From NCBI GenBank assembly GCA_035702855.1, contig DASSZM010000240.1, positions 1 through 8,322 of the forward strand: DNA of 8,322 nucleotides, given 5' to 3'. The stretch is from JAKAQB01 sp035702855. GTDB lineage: Bacteria > Actinomycetota > Acidimicrobiia > Acidimicrobiales > Palsa-688. This document shows positions 5,562 through 8,322 of the stretch, one piece after another. The notes below the pieces were generated by a model. That model saw only the letters and a program-made list of their open reading frames with translations. It searched no databases and had not been told where the DNA came from. The number at the start of each line of letters is the position of its first letter. Position 1 is the first letter of the stretch. A program made the position numbers and the translations under genes.

Positions 5562-6647
5562 ATGGAAGTCTCGCCGAAGGCCTTCCGGGAAGTGGAGTTC
5601 CGCGAGAAGCTGCGCGGCTATCACCCCGAGGACGTCGACCAGTTCCTCGAGCAGATGGCGGCCGGGGTCGAGGTGCTCCAGGAGAAGCTCCGCCAGGCGC
5701 TCGATCGCGCCCAGCGGGCCGAGGCCCAGGCCGCCGAGTCGGGCGGGAGCGACGAGACCTTGCGACGCACACTCGTGCTGGCGCAGCGCACCGCCGACCA
5801 GGCGGTGCAGGAAGCCAGGGAGCAGGCTTCGCACCTCCTCGCCGACGCGGAGCAGCACGCCAACTCCATGCTGGCCGAGGCCGAGGAGCGGGCGCAGTCG
5901 ACGCTCGCCGAGGCGGAGGAGCGGGCCCGCCGGCTGCACAACGAGGCGCTCGCCGACGTCCGCTCCGAGTTGACCAAGCTCGAGGCCACCCGGGCGCACT
6001 CGCAGCAGGAGGTCGAGCTGCTCGACCGGTGGGCGGACGAGCAGCGCTCGCACCTCGTCGCCTCCCTCCAGGATGCGCTGGCCATGCTCAGCCGGGCCGG
6101 CGTGACCAGCCCGGCGCCGAGCAGCACGCCCCTGGACGTCCCGCGCGGGCCCGCCCCGCGCGGGGGCGCCCTCCCGCCGCCGGGCGACGCCGAGTCCTCG
6201 CAGCCCGCCCAGTCGCCGCAGCCCGCCCACTCGCAGGCGGCCGAGCCGCCCGTGCCCGCCGGCCCGCCCGCAGGCGCCGGCAACGGGGGTGGCAACGGCG
6301 GCAGCTCCGAGCCGGGTGTCGGCCAACCGCCCCGGGGCGGCCCGGTCGCCGAGGCGCCCCCCACCATGCCGCCACCTCCGTCGGGCTACGCCCGCCGCGG
6401 CGACGAGGGTGAGCCCCCGACGCACGCGCCGACGGCTTCGGTGGCGCGCCGCTCCGATCCGGCCACCGACCCGACCCAGCTGACCCTCGCGCCACGGGCC
6501 ACCACGGTGACGCCGCCGCCACCCGAGCCCAGCAACGGCGGGGACTTCGACGGCGACGTGGACGAGGACGCCCTGGACAACTTCTTCCACGGCGACGACT
6601 ACGGCGACGACCGCCGCTTCGGGGGCCGGCTGCGCCGCCGGCGCTAG
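5562..6647 (+). CDS. divIVA: DivIVA/Wag31-type polar growth and division protein
   Basis: DivIVA is a cytoplasmic coiled-coil protein that binds curved membrane at poles and septa and recruits wall-growth or division partners. The product is 361 residues. The N-terminal membrane-binding domain is recognisable by MEVSPKAF and FREKLRGYHPEDVDQFLEQM (13-32). Coiled coils follow: about 33-58, then a long one from about 65 to 175, which contains 11-residue repeats (about 76-130). A Pro/Gly/Ser/Ala-rich disordered region spans about 182-325. The tail is acidic at 328-350 (DFDGDVDEDALDNFFHGDD and on) and strongly basic at 351-361 (RRFGGRLRRRR). The start at 5562 gives the canonical short N-terminus. 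The upstream in-frame GTG at 5517 would add 15 unrelated residues. There is no ribosome binding site, but a -10 box at leaderless spacing. A strong hairpin follows the stop. Confidence 0.92.
   Translation: MEVSPKAFREVEFREKLRGYHPEDVDQFLEQMAAGVEVLQEKLRQALDRAQRAEAQAAESGGSDETLRRTLVLAQRTADQAVQEAREQASHLLADAEQHANSMLAEAEERAQSTLAEAEERARRLHNEALADVRSELTKLEATRAHSQQEVELLDRWADEQRSHLVASLQDALAMLSRAGVTSPAPSSTPLDVPRGPAPRGGALPPPGDAESSQPAQSPQPAHSQAAEPPVPAGPPAGAGNGGGNGGSSEPGVGQPPRGGPVAEAPPTMPPPPSGYARRGDEGEPPTHAPTASVARRSDPATDPTQLTLAPRATTVTPPPPEPSNGGDFDGDVDEDALDNFFHGDDYGDDRRFGGRLRRRR
5787..5951 (+). repeat. Five 11-residue (33-base) coiled-coil repeats in divIVA
   Basis: Residues 76-130 align as five 11-mers ending RTADQAVQEAR, EQASHLLADAE, QHANSMLAEAE, ERAQSTLAEAE and ERARRLHNEAL. 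The third and fourth are the most alike, also in DNA (5853-5885 and 5886-5918). Period 11 suggests a hendecad coiled coil instead of the usual heptad. Confidence 0.6.
6199..6234 (+). repeat. 18-bp tandem duplication in divIVA linker
   Basis: Two adjacent 18-base copies (6199-6216 and 6217-6234) differ at one base, G6212 versus C6230. They encode QPAQSP followed by QPAHSQ in the disordered linker, so copy number can change without breaking the frame. Confidence 0.7.
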
Positions 6648-6668
6648 CCCACCTCACCGTCATCGGTC

Positions 6669-6698
6669 GTCGGGCCCCGGAGCGATCCGGGGTCCGAC
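6669..6698 (+). terminator. Long hairpin with GNRA tetraloop downstream of divIVA
   Basis: The arms 6669-6681 (GTCGGGCCCCGGA) and 6686-6698 (TCCGGGGTCCGAC) pair over 13 positions, one of them G-U, around the tetraloop GCGA. It starts 21 bases after the divIVA stop. No U-tract follows. On the plus strand the mismatch is a tolerated G-U and the loop is GNRA; on the minus strand the same pair becomes A-C and the loop is not GNRA. That favours a divIVA terminator, though it lies between convergent genes and may work both ways. Confidence 0.65.
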
Positions 6699-6738
6699 CC
6701 GTTGCCGGGGCCGGACTCGTTGCGGGGGGTCGGCCCAG

Positions 6739-6813
6739 GGGTGCCGCTGCCCGGGTGCGGGTCCCGTCCCGGGTGCGATCGGTCGGTGCCGGGTGCGAGA
6801 GGGGCCGGTGCCG
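6739..6813. repeat. Short GC-rich repeats between divIVA and ileS
   Basis: CCGGGTGCG occurs three times (6751-6759, 6769-6777, 6789-6797), spaced 18 and 20 bases. CGGTGCCG occurs twice (6784-6791, 6806-6813). The region directly follows the ileS stop on the minus strand. I see no convincing gene here and no clean hairpin for ileS; the repeats may be decayed low-complexity DNA. Confidence 0.5.
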
Positions 6814-8322
6814 TCAGCGGGCGCCGGGATCGCCGCCCATCGGGCCGTGCACGTGCAGCCACAGGGCGGTGCCGTCGGGCAGCTCCGCCCGCAGGAAGCC
6901 GTCGTCGTCCTGGGTAGCGTCGGCCTCCCCCGAGGCGACCTCGACGGCGAGGCTGACGGCGAGGGTCTGCTCGGCGATCCAGTCCCGCCAGGTCCGCAGG
7001 GCGGTGGCGACGGCTTCGCCGGCCCGCAGGGCCAGCGTGATCCGGTCGGTGACGGCCAGGCCGGCGTCGCGCCGCTGCTGCTGCACCAGGCGGACCACGT
7101 CGCGCGCCGTGCCCTCCGCCTCGAGCTCGGGGTCGGTGTCGATGTCGAGGACCACGAGCCCGTCGAGGCCGGGGAGGGCGCGGGTCGTGGTCGCCGTCAC
7201 CGGCACGAGCCGGAGATCGAACTCCCCGTGCTCGAGCACCTCCCCGCCGACGGAGGCACGCACCCCGCCGTCGAGGAGGGACCAGTCGCCCCGCTTGGCG
7301 GCCGCCGCCACCGCCTGCGTCGCCGTGCCGAGCCGGGGCGCCGCCACCTTGAACGCGACGCTGAGCGACCGGGAGGCGTAGGCGTCGACGTCGGCGGTCA
7401 GCGCGACCTCCTTCACGTTGACCTCGTCGGCGATGAGCTCGACGAAGGGCCGGAGGGCCTCGGGGTCGGCCACCGCCACGGTGAGGCGGCGCAGCGGCAG
7501 GCGCGCCCGCCGCCCGGCGGCCTTGCGCAGCGAGTGCGCTGCGGAGCACACGTCGCGTACGCGGTCCATGGCGGCGACCAACGCCGGGTCGGCAGGGAGG
7601 GTCCCGGCGGCCGGCCAGTCGGCGAGGTGGACCGAGCGCCCGCCGGTGAGATCGCGCCAGATCGCCTCGCTGACCATCGGCAGCAGGGGCGCCGTCACCC
7701 GGCAGAGCACCTCCAGGGTGGTGGCCAGCGTGTCGAATGCCGCCTGCCCGTCGGCCTTCTCGCCCGACGTCCCCCAGAAGCGGTCGCGGCTCCGGCGGAT
7801 GTACCAGTTGGTGAGGGCATCGAGGAACGACTCGACCTGGGTGCACGCCCCCGACAGGTCGTAGCCCTCCATGGCGGCGGTGACGTCGTCGACGAGCGTC
7901 GCCGCCTTGGCGAGCACGTAGCGGTCGAGGACCGTCTGGCTGTCGGTGCGCCCGAGGGCCGCCCGGTAACCCTCGGCGTTGGCGTAGAGGGTGAAGAAGT
8001 ACCAGGCGTTCCACAACGGCAGCAGCGCCGCCCGCACCGCGTCGGTGATGCCCCGCTCGTCCACGGCGGCGTCGCCGCCCCGCAGGATCGGTGATGACAT
8101 GAGGTACCAGCGCATGGCGTCCGCCCCGTGCTTGGCGAACATGGCGTCGGGGTCGGGGTAGTTGCGCAGCCGCTTGGACATCTTCTGGCCGTCCTCGCCG
8201 AGGAGGATGCCGTGGGCCAGGCAGGTCTCGAACGCCGGCCGGTCGAACAGCGCCGTCGCCAGCACGTGCAGGGTGTAGAACCAGCCCCGGGTCTGGCCGA
8301 TGTACTCGACGATGAAGTCGCC
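6814..8322 (-). CDS. ileS: Isoleucyl-tRNA synthetase IleS, C-terminal part (5' end off window)
   Basis: IleRS charges tRNA-Ile with isoleucine in the cytoplasm. The frame is open to the window edge; 502 C-terminal residues are seen, ending at a TGA read from 6816 to 6814. The first residues are GDFIVEYIGQTRGWFYTLHV, part of the Rossmann core, and the KMSKR loop follows at residues 47-51 (8170-8184) within LGEDGQKMSKRLRNYPDP. The anticodon-binding domain (about 105-255) has NWYIRRSRDRFW and TAPLLPMVSEAIWRDLTGG. The rest resembles the C-terminal domain of type 2 IleRS (DUF5915-like), with LDIDTDPELEAEGTARDVVRLVQQ. No C-terminal zinc-finger cysteines are visible, in agreement with type 2. The HIGH motif, editing domain and any upstream T-box are outside the window. 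The gene points toward divIVA. ValRS is unlikely given the overall pattern. Confidence 0.95.
   Translation of the reverse strand, partial: GDFIVEYIGQTRGWFYTLHVLATALFDRPAFETCLAHGILLGEDGQKMSKRLRNYPDPDAMFAKHGADAMRWYLMSSPILRGGDAAVDERGITDAVRAALLPLWNAWYFFTLYANAEGYRAALGRTDSQTVLDRYVLAKAATLVDDVTAAMEGYDLSGACTQVESFLDALTNWYIRRSRDRFWGTSGEKADGQAAFDTLATTLEVLCRVTAPLLPMVSEAIWRDLTGGRSVHLADWPAAGTLPADPALVAAMDRVRDVCSAAHSLRKAAGRRARLPLRRLTVAVADPEALRPFVELIADEVNVKEVALTADVDAYASRSLSVAFKVAAPRLGTATQAVAAAAKRGDWSLLDGGVRASVGGEVLEHGEFDLRLVPVTATTTRALPGLDGLVVLDIDTDPELEAEGTARDVVRLVQQQRRDAGLAVTDRITLALRAGEAVATALRTWRDWIAEQTLAVSLAVEVASGEADATQDDDGFLRAELPDGTALWLHVHGPMGGDPGAR

Noticed and set aside
6750..6773. CCCGGG pairs (6750-6755, 6768-6773) as an ileS terminator
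   Set aside because: The inner bases mispair and the nested stem leaves only a one-base loop, so no stable simple hairpin forms.
6644..8014. Minus-strand ORF of 456 codons overlapping ileS in another frame
   Set aside because: It is Arg/Gly/Pro-rich out-of-frame translation of ileS. The ileS frame carries KMSKR and the conserved domains.
6793..8094. Plus-strand ORF of 433 codons opposite ileS
   Set aside because: It is the mirror of conserved ileS codons, rich in Gly, Arg, Pro and His, with no domain or ribosome binding site that would make it credible.
1..8322. Search for a novel multi-gene system, mobile element, CRISPR array or RNA gene
   Set aside because: Every substantial coding region is a known dcw or housekeeping family, and there are no terminal repeats, integrase or transposase remnants, spaced repeats or tRNA-like folds.

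Overview
The window is a very GC-rich (roughly 70% or more), gene-dense stretch of an actinobacterial chromosome. It carries the distal half of the division and cell-wall (dcw) cluster followed by ileS on the opposite strand. Four things point to Actinomycetota: ftsA is absent, FtsZ is paired with SepF, a DivIVA/Wag31-type protein closes the cluster, and IleRS looks like type 2. The order murC-murB-ftsQ, instead of murC-ftsQ as in Streptomyces or Corynebacterium, suggests a deep-branching class such as Acidimicrobiia. That placement is an inference from gene order and protein style, not a proven assignment.

Layout: positions 1-2635 hold murC (3' part), murB and ftsQ, whose reading frames overlap by 4 and 7 bases, so they are probably one translationally coupled operon. 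Positions 2636-2896 form the ftsZ leader (261 bases). It has a good promoter candidate and several dyads, including a perfect 10-bp hairpin just before the ftsZ ribosome binding site. Positions 2897-5488 hold ftsZ, a YggS/PLPBP-family gene, sepF and yggT, separated by only 8-22 bases. A 73-base gap with a palindrome and a strong hairpin follows, and then divIVA (5562-6647), which looks leaderless. Positions 6648-6813 separate two convergent genes and contain a hairpin with a GNRA tetraloop plus short GC-rich repeats. ileS (3' part) fills 6814-8322 on the minus strand.

How the genes work together: MurB and MurC make UDP-MurNAc and add the first L-alanine for peptidoglycan. FtsQ is the membrane scaffold of the divisome. 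FtsZ forms the ring, and SepF tethers the FtsZ tail peptide to the membrane in place of FtsA. YggT is a small membrane protein of the same neighbourhood, and DivIVA marks the poles or septum and guides wall growth. The YggS-family protein handles pyridoxal phosphate and is a conserved passenger. IleRS charges tRNA-Ile.

I see no tRNA, rRNA, CRISPR array, insertion sequence, phage gene or defence gene, and no gene-free stretch over 300 bases. The genes are all well-known families. The parts worth a second look are the regulatory DNA around ftsZ, sepF and divIVA, the repeat and charge structure of DivIVA, the missing pgeF (yfiH), and the reversed ileS. I do not find evidence for a new multi-gene system here.
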